A stretch of 64,000 bases of DNA from Capnocytophaga catalasegens (GTDB lineage Bacteria > Bacteroidota > Bacteroidia > Flavobacteriales > Flavobacteriaceae). The position numbers and the translations under genes are program-made. Of the stretch, positions 47,164 to 57,676 are shown piece by piece (positions within the stretch are counted from its first letter, which is position 1; every line of letters starts with the position of its first letter). The notes under the pieces were generated by a model that did no database searches, was not told where the DNA came from, and worked only from the letters and a program-made list of their open reading frames with translations. The stretch lies in contig NZ_BPMA01000065.1 of assembly GCF_026005215.1 (NCBI RefSeq), positions 1-64,000 on the forward strand. The letters run 5' to 3'.

Positions 47164-47171
47164 TATTTTTG
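47164..47171 (+). promoter_or_regulatory. Predicted -7 element for the Fe-S protein gene
   Basis: TATTTTTG, 45 bases before the start codon. No clear -33 TTG. Confidence 0.35.
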
Positions 47172-47216
47172 CCTTTCGATTTTCACTTCAAAATCGGTAT
47201 AAACCATATAATATAA

Positions 47217-48524
47217 ATGATTTCTACGATTTTATTTATTTTACTACTGACCATAAGCGTTGGATTATTTGTACAAAATAGTAAAAAATTGTTACGTAAT
47301 ATTCGATTGGGACAATCTGTACAGATATTAGGTACTCGTTCAGAGCGTTTTCGACGTATGCTTTGGTTGGCATTTGGACAAGGTAAAATGACCATTCGAC
47401 CTATTGCAGGTATACTTCATATTGTGGTGTATTTTGGTTTTTTGGTTGTTAATCTGGAAATGATCGAAATTATTTTAGATGGAATAATAGGTACTCACCG
47501 AATTTTCAAATTTTTTGGTGGATTTTATACATTTCTTATCACGAGTTTTGAGATTTTAGCCTTGTTGGTAATTATTTCAGTAACTATCCTTTGGATTCGT
47601 CGTAACTTATTGAAAATAAGTCGTTTTCAAAAAAAAGAATTACGTGGTTTTGCCCAAAAAGACGCCAATATAATTCTTTATTTTGAAGCTATTCTGATGG
47701 GACTTTTTCTATTGATGAATGCCTCAGATTTACAATTACAACAATTAGGAATCTATCCTACGATAGGAAAATTTCCTATAAGCCAATATGTAAGTTTTCT
47801 ATTTACGAATATGTCGCCAAAAGTTATTTTTCTGATAGAAAGAGCTTGTTGGTGGTTACATATTATTGGAGTTTGTGTCTTTCTAAATTATTTATATTAT
47901 TCAAAGCATTTGCATATTTTGTTAGCATTTCCTTATACTTTTTTTACTTCAATAAAGCCAAAAGGTCAGTTGGATAATTTAGAATCAGTAACAAAAGAAG
48001 TAAAATTGATGCTTGACCCTACGGTAAATCCTTTTGAACAATCTGTTGATAATGAGCAACTTCCTGCTAAATTTGGTGCATCTGACGCCATAGACCTTTC
48101 GTGGGTTCAAATTTTGGGAGCTTATACTTGTACTGAATGTGGACGCTGTACCGACGAATGTCCTGCTAATATGACAGGTAAATTACTTTCTCCGAGAAAA
48201 ATAATGATGGATACTCGTGATCGTATTGAGGAAATTGCAAAAAACATTGACAAAAATGGAAGTTTTGTTCCTGATGGAAAACAATTACTCAATGACTATA
48301 TTACACCCGAAGAATTATGGGCATGTACTACGTGCAATGCCTGTGTTGAAGCCTGCCCGATAGAATTAAATCCACTTTCAATAATAATGGATATGAGGCG
48401 TTATTTGGTTATGGAGAAATCGGCAGCGCCAGCACCTCTTAATACAATGATGATATGCTTGGAAAATAATGTAGCTCCTTGGGCATATAATCCTTCCGAT
48501 CGAATGAAGGTATTTGATGAATAA
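47217..48524 (+). CDS. Membrane 4Fe-4S protein, heterodisulfide-reductase/NarI-like
   Basis: A 435-residue protein with about five membrane helices in the first 250 residues, histidines in them that could bind haem (LHIVVYFGFLVVNLE, WWLHIIGVC), and a C-terminal domain with two 4Fe-4S motifs: CTECGRCTDECP and CTTCNACVEACP. It may pass electrons between the quinone pool and a soluble partner. In related genomes a CCG-domain subunit follows; here clpS lies next on the other strand, so the partner is missing or elsewhere. Confidence 0.85.
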   Translation: MISTILFILLLTISVGLFVQNSKKLLRNIRLGQSVQILGTRSERFRRMLWLAFGQGKMTIRPIAGILHIVVYFGFLVVNLEMIEIILDGIIGTHRIFKFFGGFYTFLITSFEILALLVIISVTILWIRRNLLKISRFQKKELRGFAQKDANIILYFEAILMGLFLLMNASDLQLQQLGIYPTIGKFPISQYVSFLFTNMSPKVIFLIERACWWLHIIGVCVFLNYLYYSKHLHILLAFPYTFFTSIKPKGQLDNLESVTKEVKLMLDPTVNPFEQSVDNEQLPAKFGASDAIDLSWVQILGAYTCTECGRCTDECPANMTGKLLSPRKIMMDTRDRIEEIAKNIDKNGSFVPDGKQLLNDYITPEELWACTTCNACVEACPIELNPLSIIMDMRRYLVMEKSAAPAPLNTMMICLENNVAPWAYNPSDRMKVFDE

Positions 48525-48534
48525 AAAATATAAT

Positions 48535-48810
48535 TTACTGAATTTCAGCACTTAATCCTCCATTTAGAAGAGCTGCACAACGAGGTTCTAAATCTTCATA
48601 TGAACCTGATTTGACACAACATTTTCCTTTGTAATGGACAATCATAGCACATTGTTCTGCCTGTTCGGGAGAGTGATCGCAAATAGAAATCAGCATATCA
48701 ATTACATAATCGAACGTGTTGACATCATCATTGAATAAAATAATTTTGTGTTCGTACTCTTGTGCAGGCAAGGTTTCTACATCATATTCTTCTTGTTCTT
48801 GATAGTTCAT
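48535..48810 (-). CDS. clpS: ATP-dependent Clp protease adaptor ClpS
   Basis: N-degron adaptor that hands substrates to ClpAP/ClpCP. From the ATG at 48810 (MNYQEQEEYDVETLPAQEYE) it has 91 residues; the longer frame starts with TTG and overlaps the promoter. The substrate-binding signature HKIILFNDDVNTFDYVIDML is intact. The Glu-rich N-terminal tail is flexible. It is convergent with the Fe-S gene. Confidence 0.93.
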   Translation of the reverse strand: MNYQEQEEYDVETLPAQEYEHKIILFNDDVNTFDYVIDMLISICDHSPEQAEQCAMIVHYKGKCCVKSGSYEDLEPRCAALLNGGLSAEIQ

Positions 48811-48828
48811 TTTTGTAATTTTAAAGGA

Positions 48829-48836
48829 CAAAAATA
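48829..48836 (-). promoter_or_regulatory. Predicted -7 element for clpS
   Basis: TATTTTTG on the minus strand, 19 bases before the ATG. Confidence 0.4.
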
Positions 48837-48897
48837 GAATATTTTTATAATTGTACAAAATATTTTTGAAGCAGGAAGATTTTTTCTTCAAAAAATG

Positions 48898-48905
48898 TAT
48901 TTTTG
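48898..48905 (+). promoter_or_regulatory. Predicted -7 element for comEC
   Basis: TATTTTTG, 19 bases before the chosen ATG at 48924, divergent from the clpS element. Confidence 0.4.
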
Positions 48906-48923
48906 CAAAAGAAAATTGATATT

Positions 48924-50918
48924 ATGCGCTTAAAACCATTTAATACAACCTTAGCAATCATTACATTAGCGATTATTGTTGGAATAGTTTTTCAAGATAA
49001 TTTACATCTTACATTCTCCATAATTGTATCTCTTATGGGAGTGAGTATTCTGGCAGGAGTTTTACTCTTTTTTCGATTTGAAAAAATAGCTTTTTTGGGC
49101 GTATTCTTAATGTCTTTTTGTTTAGGAATGCTTATATATGCCATTCATTATCAGCCTAATAATAAAAATCATTACATTCAAAAATTACAATCGAATCAGT
49201 TTTATACACTTAAGGGTAAAATAATTGAAATCAAAGATAAAAAAGCAATAATTGATTTACAAAACTTCGATAATCAGAAAGTTACAGGAAAAGTACAACT
49301 TTCTTTTTCAGATACACTTTCAATAGAAAATTTAGGCAAATCTCTTTTATTTCGTACGAAATTAAATCCTATATCAAAAGTTAAAAATCCGTATCAGTTT
49401 GATTATCAGAAATATATGTCTCGGCAAAATATTTTTTGGGCAGGCTATGTTACAGATTTTCAGATATTTCCTGCAACAGATTTTTCTTTAAGAATTTTTG
49501 CTACTCGTTTGCAAAATAAAGTAGCCTCTTCGTTAAATAATTATCCCTTTTCAGTTGAAAGTCAGGGAATTATAAAGGCTTTGTTATTAGGTATTCGCCA
49601 AGATGTGTCAGAGGAAATCTATCAGCAATACATTGATGCAGGTGCCGTACATATTTTGGCCATTTCGGGGCTTCATATCGGAATTATTGCGATGATTTTA
49701 TCATATATACTTCATTTTATTTTCCGAAATAAAAAATATAATGTACTTATTCTTAGTGTTTTAATTATATTTTTATGGGCGTATGCACTACTTACAGGGT
49801 TATCGGCTTCGGTAGTGAGAGCCGTTACGATGTTTAGTTTTCTAAGTGTTGCTTTGGAATTGAAGAAATACCAAGGAGTATATGATAATCTGATAGCTTC
49901 TATTTTTATTTTATTGATTATCAATCCTTTATATTTATATGATGTAGGTTTTCAACTCAGTTATTTAGCAGTTTTTTCAATAATGACATTTCTACCTATT
50001 TTTAATCGGTGGTGGTTTCCTGAAAATAAAATAATTAGATTTTTTTATGGTATTTTAGTAGTAAGTTTTTCTGCACAAATAGGAGTTTTGCCTATAAGTT
50101 TGTATTATTTTCATCAGTTTCCAAGTTTATTTTTTATTACTAACTTGTTTGTATTACCTTTTTTAGGAATTATTTTAGGCGTAGGAATTTTGGTTATTAC
50201 ATTAGCTTCATTGAATATACTTCCATCATTTTTGGTTATTGGATATGATTTTTTAATTCGACAGATGAATGGTGTTATAGGCTTTGTATCATCTTTTAAT
50301 GACTTTATTTTCAGACAGATATATTTTGATGAAAAGATGTTAGCTATAGCTTTTACAGGAATTATTTTATTGGCATTCTGGTTACATTTTAAGAAAATTC
50401 AGTTTTTGTACGGAATGTTAGGAAGTATTTTTATTTTTCAAGCAATTCTTTTTTATAATAAATATGAAATAGAAAAAACAGCTGAACTTATTGTTTTTCA
50501 ACAATATAACACTACTTTGTTAGGAGTAAGGCAAGGGGAAAAAATGTCTTTTTTCTATGGTGAAAAGGATAAGCTCCCTCAGAAATATATAACAAATTTT
50601 ACAACTCAAAAAAATATAAAAAATATTGATTATCAGAAAATTACAAATGTATTTTCTTTTAAAGGAAAAATTTTTGTAGTTTTAGATGGCATTTGGTATA
50701 TTGATAATTCTTTTGCGAAAATAGATTACCTGATTTTGCGAAATTCTCCAAAAATTCATTTAGATAAATTGTTACAACTAATTCGACCTCAGGTTATTAT
50801 AGCTGACGGGAGCAATACCCCATGGCTTACAGAAATATGGAAGAAAACTTGTGAAAAGAAAAATATCCCTTTTCACTTTACAGGCGAGAAGGGATATTTT
50901 CAAGTAAAAAGTAACTAA
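48924..50918 (+). CDS. comEC: ComEC/Rec2 family competence protein
   Basis: Inner-membrane DNA-uptake channel candidate. From ATG 48924 (MRLKPFNTTLAIITLAIIVG) it has 664 residues: an N-terminal DUF4131 region with an OB-like domain (about 90-190), then the competence domain with AVHILAISGLHIGIIAMILS and several helices to about residue 500. The C-terminal lactamase-like part lacks the HxHxDH metal motif, so it is degenerate. The upstream TTG start overlaps the promoter. It overlaps the thioredoxin gene end by 4 bases, convergently. Confidence 0.9.
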   Translation: MRLKPFNTTLAIITLAIIVGIVFQDNLHLTFSIIVSLMGVSILAGVLLFFRFEKIAFLGVFLMSFCLGMLIYAIHYQPNNKNHYIQKLQSNQFYTLKGKIIEIKDKKAIIDLQNFDNQKVTGKVQLSFSDTLSIENLGKSLLFRTKLNPISKVKNPYQFDYQKYMSRQNIFWAGYVTDFQIFPATDFSLRIFATRLQNKVASSLNNYPFSVESQGIIKALLLGIRQDVSEEIYQQYIDAGAVHILAISGLHIGIIAMILSYILHFIFRNKKYNVLILSVLIIFLWAYALLTGLSASVVRAVTMFSFLSVALELKKYQGVYDNLIASIFILLIINPLYLYDVGFQLSYLAVFSIMTFLPIFNRWWFPENKIIRFFYGILVVSFSAQIGVLPISLYYFHQFPSLFFITNLFVLPFLGIILGVGILVITLASLNILPSFLVIGYDFLIRQMNGVIGFVSSFNDFIFRQIYFDEKMLAIAFTGIILLAFWLHFKKIQFLYGMLGSIFIFQAILFYNKYEIEKTAELIVFQQYNTTLLGVRQGEKMSFFYGEKDKLPQKYITNFTTQKNIKNIDYQKITNVFSFKGKIFVVLDGIWYIDNSFAKIDYLILRNSPKIHLDKLLQLIRPQVIIADGSNTPWLTEIWKKTCEKKNIPFHFTGEKGYFQVKSN

Positions 50919-51457
50919 TCTTTAAATGTACCTTTAAAATTCTTCAAATATGAGTCGTATTCAGCTTGGGTTTTGACTTTTAAATAAGTATCGTCTCCCA
51001 GGAGTTTTATCATTGGTTCGAGTTGAGTAGCTGTATAGTAACCAGTTATCGGAAATAAGACTTCTCCTTTTTCATTGAGAATAATCATAGTAGGATATGC
51101 TCTAATTCCCAATGCTCCAGCAAATTCGTGTGGAGAATTACGTGTATTAGCTTTGGCAGGGTCATATTGTGGATTTTTGTAAGTTCTATTTTGGTAAGTA
51201 ACTTCTTCATTTCCTTCTCCATTAAATTTTACGGCATAGAACTTATCATTGATATATTTGGCAACATCTTTGTTTTGAAATGTATTTTTTTCTAACATTT
51301 TACAAGGACCACACCATTCGGTATATACATCAATAAATATTTTTTTTGGATTTTTCTTTTGAGCAACAAGCGCTTGATTTAGCGACATCCATTTGATTTC
51401 TTGTGCAGAAGCTACTCCCACCCAAAGAAATAGCATAGTGATAAATAATCTTTTCAT
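50915..51457 (-). CDS. Exported thioredoxin-like protein
   Basis: A 180-residue periplasmic protein: signal peptide MKRLFITMLFLWVGVASA, then a thioredoxin fold of the Thioredoxin_7 / DUF255 type with WCGPC, and cis-Pro in IRAYPTMIIL. An insertion with NEEVTYQNRTYKNPQYDPAK sits between the halves of the fold. It probably acts as an oxidoreductase in the envelope; substrate unknown. Confidence 0.88.
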   Translation of the reverse strand: MKRLFITMLFLWVGVASAQEIKWMSLNQALVAQKKNPKKIFIDVYTEWCGPCKMLEKNTFQNKDVAKYINDKFYAVKFNGEGNEEVTYQNRTYKNPQYDPAKANTRNSPHEFAGALGIRAYPTMIILNEKGEVLFPITGYYTATQLEPMIKLLGDDTYLKVKTQAEYDSYLKNFKGTFKD

Positions 51458-51546
51458 TCAAATAATTTTTTTAAGTTAAAAATATACTAACAAAAACTAT
51501 GCCAGAGATAAAAATGAAGAAAAAAATTTAAGAAAAAAAATTAAAA

Positions 51547-54279
51547 CTAAATCTTTTTTTCTAGGAATGGTATATTTGGGTCAAAGATTTCGAGTAACAA
51601 TTCTTTGAGTTTTTCTTCAAATCGATTATTTATTAAATCGGTAATAGCCGAAGGTGTTTTATCGTTTTCATTGCGAAATCCCAAAAAGTTACTTTCGAGA
51701 TTTTTAAATGAATAATTTCCTGCAAATATTTCATTATCAGTATGTTGATTTTCTTTTTTTAAAATATAGGCATACATTAGTAGTTGAAAAGCTTTATTAT
51801 AATTGAAATCAGTTATTAGTTTCTGCCAACCATTTTCGTTAAGAGTTATATTACGTTGTTCTACTTTCCCCGTTTTATAATCAACGATATATAGTTGCCC
51901 ATTGCGCCTTTCAATACGATCGGCAGTTCCTCTTAGACATATGTCGAAATCAAATTCAGGAAAACGTACCGAAGTAATTAAATCCTTTTCCAAAGCTAAA
52001 ATCTCAATTGTTGTATGAGAAATTGTTCTTTTTTCCATTTCTAAGAATTGTTCTATATATTCTTGTATTACACTGAAAATCAATGTGTTTTTACCCAAAT
52101 TCTCTTCTTCTTTATACAATTCTTTAAAATATTTATCTATTAAAAAAGGCACATTTTCTTTCATTGAATGGATGGATTCAATAGTTAAAATTTTGCCTAA
52201 ATAGGGAGAAAAAAGTGCTTCAAGTGTAGCATGAACAATGTCGCCAAAAGTACGAGCCTCCATAATTTCTTCTACATCGCGCTCTTCTCTAGCTTGCAGA
52301 ATATTTTGTTTGTAAAAATCAATTGGGTTACGAATATATGTCGTTAGAGCCGAAGGAGAAAAACCTCGTCCAGATGCAATTTCTTTTAAGCGAGTCATTA
52401 CATTTTCGTCTTTTTCAATAATCATCAAATCAAATTGTGAAGCGATAACCTGTGGAGTTAATATAGTTTCAGTAATATGTAAATTATCTGCTTGTTGCGT
52501 AAGAAGTTGCAAAATGAAACGACTTTTTTCACCACCTTTAAAACTATCAGTTTCAGTATTATAGACCAAATGAATATTTTTGGCACGTTGTAATAATCGA
52601 TAGAAATGGTAGGTAAAAATCGCATCTCGATGCTTGTAAGTAGGTAGCCCCAAGTTATTTTTTACATCGAAAGGAATAAAAGAATTGACACTTTTGCCAG
52701 CAGGTAAAATACCTTCATTGACCGATACTATGATAACGTTTTCAAAATCTAAATTTTGACATTCAAGCATTCCCATCAGTTGTAATCCTTGTAGTGGTTC
52801 TCCTTGAAAATCAAGTGTTTGCTTAACCAATAATTCATTATATAAATAGTAAAGTGTTTTGGGAGTTATCAAAAAAGAATATTGATTTTCTAAATCGTAT
52901 AGCTGATTGAATAATTCATAAAAACGATACAAATATTCTAATAAAAGAGCATTGGTTTCTTTTTCTTCTTCCAATTTATTTTTGAGAATAAAAATTAAAT
53001 TAAAACATTGTTCAATCAATAATTTAGCAGTTATTGATTTCGAATCTGAAAAAAGAATATTTATAATTTCTTCGTCTTCTAAAGATAATTGCTCAACAAG
53101 TTGATTTTTAGAAATATAAACCCAGTTTTTATGACGAATATGTTGTGTGATTTGCTCAATAGAATCCTTTGACAAAATACGCTGAATAAGAGGTTGTTGC
53201 AACAGATTTTCAACATCTTTGTAGTACCAATTATTTGATGTATATAATTTAAAAAAAGCACTAAAAAGACTACTTGTAGAGGTTTGTTTCAAAGGATATC
53301 CCATAGTAATATTCATAGGGAGTTTATTCTTGTTAATAGACTGAATAACAGGTAGTAATAGGTTTTCGTCAGCAAGAATAATAGCTGTATTTTCCCATTG
53401 AAAATCAGGTATTTGATTGACTAATTTTCCTACGTAATGCGCTTGATTGACACTCTTGGGAACCCCTACAATATTTATATTTTTTTCAGATGAAAAATCA
53501 TCTCCTTCCCATTTTCGTTCTCTATTGTTATAATATTTCCATCGAGAGAAATATTGTCGAATGAAATATCCTGCATCATGCTGATTATCAGATAGAAATG
53601 TCTTGTCAATATCCCAATAAATTTCAGAAGTGGTAGAAAGTAAAACAGACTCAATAAGTATTTCTTCCGATTGCGTTAAAGCATTGAACCCTGCGAAAAT
53701 ATGTAATTTGTCTTTTGATTTTTCTATATATGAATTTATTTTTTGAGTGGCTTTTCGATATACAAAACCCCGATACCCTTGCTTTTTTAGAGTTAATTTT
53801 TCCGAAAAAGCACGATAATAAAGCCCCAATGTATTCCAAAAAGCCAAATGTTTCTCTTGCATTGGTGTAAGTTCTTGGCTTAACGACCAGTGTTCCACTT
53901 CTTTAATTGCTTTTATGTATGGAAAAATATCATTTGGGTTAATAAGATATTGGTCTATTTCGTTAAAATCTTGTAGTAAAGTTTGTCCCCAACCCACAAA
54001 AGTTTCAAAATCATCGGGTGTGTCGTTATTAGCTAAATAAGTATTATACAATTCAAAAAGAAGCGACATATTGGGCATTATTTGATATTGCGCAATCTGT
54101 TCAACCCACGATTCCATACTTAAAAAACGAGGAGATTGACAGATTTTGCCAATGTGTTTTGAAAAATATTTTTTCAAAAACAAAGTAGCTCGTTTGTTCG
54201 GAACAACAAAAATCATTTTTTCTGGTGAAAAATCAGGATATTTTGTCAAAACATCAATTACAACTTTTTCTAAAAACAT
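51547..54279 (-). CDS. AddB-like PD-(D/E)XK exonuclease
   Basis: A 910-residue protein combining an inactivated UvrD-like helicase half (KMIFVVPNKRATLFLKKYFS at the N-terminus) with a C-terminal RecB-type nuclease domain (ICLRGTADRIERRNGQLYIV, then DYKTGKVE with the catalytic Asp and Lys). This is the Bacteroidota AddB-like partner of a RecB/AddA helicase in double-strand break repair. The partner gene is not in the window. No iron-sulphur cysteines typical of Firmicutes AddB were seen. Confidence 0.85.
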   Translation of the reverse strand: MFLEKVVIDVLTKYPDFSPEKMIFVVPNKRATLFLKKYFSKHIGKICQSPRFLSMESWVEQIAQYQIMPNMSLLFELYNTYLANNDTPDDFETFVGWGQTLLQDFNEIDQYLINPNDIFPYIKAIKEVEHWSLSQELTPMQEKHLAFWNTLGLYYRAFSEKLTLKKQGYRGFVYRKATQKINSYIEKSKDKLHIFAGFNALTQSEEILIESVLLSTTSEIYWDIDKTFLSDNQHDAGYFIRQYFSRWKYYNNRERKWEGDDFSSEKNINIVGVPKSVNQAHYVGKLVNQIPDFQWENTAIILADENLLLPVIQSINKNKLPMNITMGYPLKQTSTSSLFSAFFKLYTSNNWYYKDVENLLQQPLIQRILSKDSIEQITQHIRHKNWVYISKNQLVEQLSLEDEEIINILFSDSKSITAKLLIEQCFNLIFILKNKLEEEKETNALLLEYLYRFYELFNQLYDLENQYSFLITPKTLYYLYNELLVKQTLDFQGEPLQGLQLMGMLECQNLDFENVIIVSVNEGILPAGKSVNSFIPFDVKNNLGLPTYKHRDAIFTYHFYRLLQRAKNIHLVYNTETDSFKGGEKSRFILQLLTQQADNLHITETILTPQVIASQFDLMIIEKDENVMTRLKEIASGRGFSPSALTTYIRNPIDFYKQNILQAREERDVEEIMEARTFGDIVHATLEALFSPYLGKILTIESIHSMKENVPFLIDKYFKELYKEEENLGKNTLIFSVIQEYIEQFLEMEKRTISHTTIEILALEKDLITSVRFPEFDFDICLRGTADRIERRNGQLYIVDYKTGKVEQRNITLNENGWQKLITDFNYNKAFQLLMYAYILKKENQHTDNEIFAGNYSFKNLESNFLGFRNENDKTPSAITDLINNRFEEKLKELLLEIFDPNIPFLEKKI

Positions 54280-54351
54280 ATTGATACAAGTTGAGTAATT
54301 TATATAAAAGAAATATTATCGTTTTAATTAAAAGTATAATTTATTTTCGAG

Positions 54352-54359
54352 CAAAGATA
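54352..54359 (-). promoter_or_regulatory. Predicted -7 element for the AddB-like gene
   Basis: TATCTTTG on the minus strand, 72 bases before the ATG; no TTG at -33. Confidence 0.4.
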
Positions 54360-54442
54360 CTATATTTATTGCTATTTTAAGTTGATTGAGTTAAAAATAT
54401 TTTCCTTTTTTCTCGAAAAATAATAATACGAAAAGGCAAATA

Positions 54443-54479
54443 AAAATCCCTCTTAAAGTTCCATTTTAAGAGGGATTTT
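54443..54479 (-). terminator. Terminator after ftsH
   Basis: A perfect 14-base stem, AAATCCCTCTTAAA (54444-54457) with TTTAAGAGGGATTT (54465-54478), 17 bases beyond the ftsH stop codon. Confidence 0.9.
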
Positions 54480-54496
54480 GTATGTAAAAAATATTT

Positions 54497-56467
54497 TTAT
54501 GAATTCTCTTTCTCTGAATTGATATTTATTTCAGAGTGATGATGTTCGTCTTCGTTTGCAAAAGGACGTTTTCCGAAAATAGCTACCAAATCTTCTTTAA
54601 AAATGACCTCGCGTTCAAGCAATAGATTTGCCAATGTAGTTAATTTATCTTTGTTTTCACTTAGAATAGATAAAGCTCTTTGGTATTGTTCTTCAATAAT
54701 TTTGTTGATTTCTTCATCAATTATTTGAGCGGTTTTCTCACTATATGGTTTGGTAAATCCGTATTCTTCACCCGAGGAGTCATAGTAAGTTAGGTTTCCA
54801 ATTTTCTCATTAAGTCCATAGATAGAAACCATTGCACGCGCTTGCTTAGTTACTTTTTCAAGGTCACTTAGAGCACCAGTTGATATTTTCCCAAAAATAA
54901 TTTGTTCGGCAGCACGTCCACCCAACGCAGCACACATTTCGTCCAAGATTTGTTCAGTTCGGACAATTTGACGTTCTTCAGGCAGATACCAAGCAGCACC
55001 AAGAGAACGCCCTCGCGGAACGATGGTAACTTTAACAAGTGGAGCAGCGTGTTCTAACAACCAACTAACAGTTGCGTGTCCTGATTCGTGGAAAGCAATC
55101 GCTTTTTTCTCTTCTGCTGTAATTATTTTATTTTTCTTTTCAAGACCGCCAACAATTCTATCAACAGCATCTAAAAAGTCTTGTTTGTCAACAGCATCTT
55201 TGCCTTTTCGAGCTGCTATAAGTGCAGCTTCGTTACATACGTTGGCAATATCAGCTCCTGAAAATCCAGGTGTTTGTTTTGCCAAGAAATCAATATCTAG
55301 CGTTTCTTTGGTTTTTATAGGACGAAGATGTACGCCGAATATTTCTTTTCGTTCGTTCAAATCTGGCAAATCAACATAAATTTGTCTATCAAACCGCCCA
55401 GCTCGCATAAGAGCTTTGTCCAGAACATCGGCACGATTAGTAGCTGCCAATACGATAACATTGGTTTTTGTTCCAAAGCCGTCCATTTCTGTAAGTAGCT
55501 GATTTAGTGTATTTTCTCTTTCATCATTAGCTCCAGTCATACTATTCTTTCCTCTTGCTCGTCCAATAGCATCAATTTCATCAATAAAAATAATAGAGGG
55601 TGATTTTTCTTTCGCTTGACGGAATAAATCCCTCACACGTGAAGCACCTACACCAACAAACATTTCTACGAAATCAGAGCCCGAAAGCGAGAAAAAAGGA
55701 ACATTTGCCTCACCAGCAACCGCTTTTGCTAAGAGCGTTTTTCCTGTACCTGGAGGACCGACAAGCAAAGCTCCTTTCGGAATTTTCCCTCCCAGAGAAG
55801 TGTATTTTTCTGGATTTTTTAAAAATTCAACGATTTCTTGTACTTCTTCTTTTGCTCCTTCCAATCCAGCTACATCTTTAAAAGTAACCTTTGATTCTTT
55901 ATTTTCGTCAAAAAGTCGAGCTCTTGACCTTCCGATGTTAAAAAGTTGTGTACCACCGCCAGCACCACCACCAGCACGACGCATTATGAATATCCAAAAT
56001 CCAACCAATAAAAGAATAGGCAAAAGCACAGAGATGAAAATATCACCAAAGAAATTCTGTTCTGTTTTATACAAAAGCTCCGATTTTGACAGATTATTTT
56101 CAGTAGCAATTTTATTGAAACGATTTTCAAAATTTTCTAAAACACCAACTTCTAATTTGTATTGGGGTACTTCGGCGCTTACTCCACGTTTGAATAAGGT
56201 ACTATCAACTCGTACATCTTTGTGTTCTTCTTTTTTTATAGCCTCAGGAGTTAAGAAAATACGTGCTTCGTGTTTATTAACTACAATTACTTTTGAAATA
56301 TCACCATCGAAAAGGAATTTTTCAAACTCGATTTGCGAAATTTCTTTGGGTTGTTTCCATAAACCTGCTTCTGACAATGGATTCAGTATAAAAAATAAAA
56401 AGAGTGCCAATCCTCCGTAGAACCAAAAAGCAGAGAATTTAGATGATTTATTGTTATTATTGCTCAT
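54497..56467 (-). CDS. ftsH: ATP-dependent zinc metalloprotease FtsH
   Basis: Hexameric membrane protease, 656 residues. Two membrane helices (about 12-28 and 138-160) bracket a periplasmic domain. AAA+ motifs: [19 protein letters not shown] and the arginine-finger region; the zinc site is HESGH with a downstream Asp-containing LSDLEKVT. The end is a His/Glu-rich tail. It starts 2 bases after rsfS, and the two are co-transcribed. Confidence 0.97.
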   Translation of the reverse strand: MSNNNNKSSKFSAFWFYGGLALFLFFILNPLSEAGLWKQPKEISQIEFEKFLFDGDISKVIVVNKHEARIFLTPEAIKKEEHKDVRVDSTLFKRGVSAEVPQYKLEVGVLENFENRFNKIATENNLSKSELLYKTEQNFFGDIFISVLLPILLLVGFWIFIMRRAGGGAGGGTQLFNIGRSRARLFDENKESKVTFKDVAGLEGAKEEVQEIVEFLKNPEKYTSLGGKIPKGALLVGPPGTGKTLLAKAVAGEANVPFFSLSGSDFVEMFVGVGASRVRDLFRQAKEKSPSIIFIDEIDAIGRARGKNSMTGANDERENTLNQLLTEMDGFGTKTNVIVLAATNRADVLDKALMRAGRFDRQIYVDLPDLNERKEIFGVHLRPIKTKETLDIDFLAKQTPGFSGADIANVCNEAALIAARKGKDAVDKQDFLDAVDRIVGGLEKKNKIITAEEKKAIAFHESGHATVSWLLEHAAPLVKVTIVPRGRSLGAAWYLPEERQIVRTEQILDEMCAALGGRAAEQIIFGKISTGALSDLEKVTKQARAMVSIYGLNEKIGNLTYYDSSGEEYGFTKPYSEKTAQIIDEEINKIIEEQYQRALSILSENKDKLTTLANLLLEREVIFKEDLVAIFGKRPFANEDEHHHSEININSEKENS

Positions 56468-56469
56468 AA

Positions 56470-56844
56470 TCAGTAATTTGTTTCTATTTGTGTTATTTTA
56501 GCATCGCCCCAGAGTCCTTCTATATCATAATATTCACGAGTGCTTTTTTGGAAGATATGAACTACAACATCTATATAGTCCAACAAAATCCATTCGGCAT
56601 TTTGTTCGCCTTCTATATGCCAAGGTTTCTGGTGCGAATTACCTTGACTTACCATTTTTTGTACAGCTCCAGAAATCGCTGTAACTTGTGTATTGGAGCT
56701 ACCTGTACAGATAATAAAATGGCTACAAACAGCATTTTCAATAGTGCGTAAATCCAAAATTGTAATATCCTGTCCTTTAACTTTTTGAATGCCTTCCAAT
56801 ATATCGGCAATTAGTAAATCTGTATTGTTTTTTTGATTTGTCAT
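56470..56844 (-). CDS. rsfS: Ribosome silencing factor RsfS
   Basis: A 124-residue protein that binds L14 and blocks subunit joining in starvation. Family features: DITILDLRTIENAVCSHFII, CTGSSNTQVTAISGAV, GEQNAEWILLDYIDVVVHIF and the closing YYDIEGLWGDA. It is upstream of ftsH, a standard flavobacterial order, and divergent from birA. Confidence 0.95.
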   Translation of the reverse strand: MTNQKNNTDLLIADILEGIQKVKGQDITILDLRTIENAVCSHFIICTGSSNTQVTAISGAVQKMVSQGNSHQKPWHIEGEQNAEWILLDYIDVVVHIFQKSTREYYDIEGLWGDAKITQIETNY

Positions 56845-56872
56845 TAAAAATTAGTTATTTTGCACAAGGCGA

Positions 56873-56880
56873 CAAATTTA
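56873..56880 (-). promoter_or_regulatory. Predicted -7 element for rsfS-ftsH
   Basis: TAAATTTG on the minus strand, 29 bases before the rsfS ATG. Confidence 0.4.
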
Positions 56881-56921
56881 TAACTTTTTCTTGAATAAAA
56901 ACGATTTATTGAATTAACTTT

Positions 56922-57653
56922 ATGAAAATTATCAAACTTAATGCCATAAATTCGACAAACACTTATTTGAAAGAAATTTTGAAAAAAGAAAATGTACAGG
57001 ACAATACTGTGGTTTGGACACAAAATCAAACAGAAGGCAGGGGACAACAAGATGCAAAATGGGTTTCTGAGCCTTATAAAAACCTTACTTTCAGTATCTT
57101 AAAAAGATTTGATGATTTCTTATCAGAACATCATTTTGTGCTAAACATGGTAGTTGCTTTGAGCATTTTTCGATGTTTAAAAAAATTACATATTCCTGAT
57201 TTGTCATTGAAATGGGCAAATGACATATTGTCAGGAAATAAAAAAATATGTGGCATTCTGATTGAAAATTCTATAAATAATCAATACATAACAACAAGCG
57301 TAATAGGAGTAGGGCTTAATGTGAATCAGTTGAATTTCAATGAATTGACAAAAGCAACTTCTTTGCAGAAAATAACAGGAATTCATTATAATCTGGAAGA
57401 AATCATTCATTTGGTACTAAAAGAACTTCAAGTGGCTTTTCAAAAACTATATGAAACTACTCCAACTGAAATTTATAACCATTACCATAAATATCTATAC
57501 CGTAAGGATAAACCCTCTACGTTTCAAGATATATACGGAATGCGTTTTATGGGATTTATTCGTGGAGTAACAGCGCAAGGAGAGCTTTGTATAGAACTAG
57601 AAGATCAAGTTCTCAGAACATTCCGATTGAAAGAAGTCCAGCTACTTTATTGA
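56922..57653 (+). CDS. birA: Biotin-[acetyl-CoA-carboxylase] ligase
   Basis: Attaches biotin to AccB (encoded at 14431). The 243-residue protein has only the catalytic and short C-terminal domains: biotin-binding TEGRGQQDAKWVSEPYKNLT, LKWANDILSGNKKICGILIE and a C-terminal SH3-like end. The N-terminal DNA-binding domain of the Escherichia coli protein is absent, so it should not act as a repressor. Confidence 0.95.
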   Translation: MKIIKLNAINSTNTYLKEILKKENVQDNTVVWTQNQTEGRGQQDAKWVSEPYKNLTFSILKRFDDFLSEHHFVLNMVVALSIFRCLKKLHIPDLSLKWANDILSGNKKICGILIENSINNQYITTSVIGVGLNVNQLNFNELTKATSLQKITGIHYNLEEIIHLVLKELQVAFQKLYETTPTEIYNHYHKYLYRKDKPSTFQDIYGMRFMGFIRGVTAQGELCIELEDQVLRTFRLKEVQLLY

Positions 57654-57676
57654 TAACAAAATTATATATTTATACA

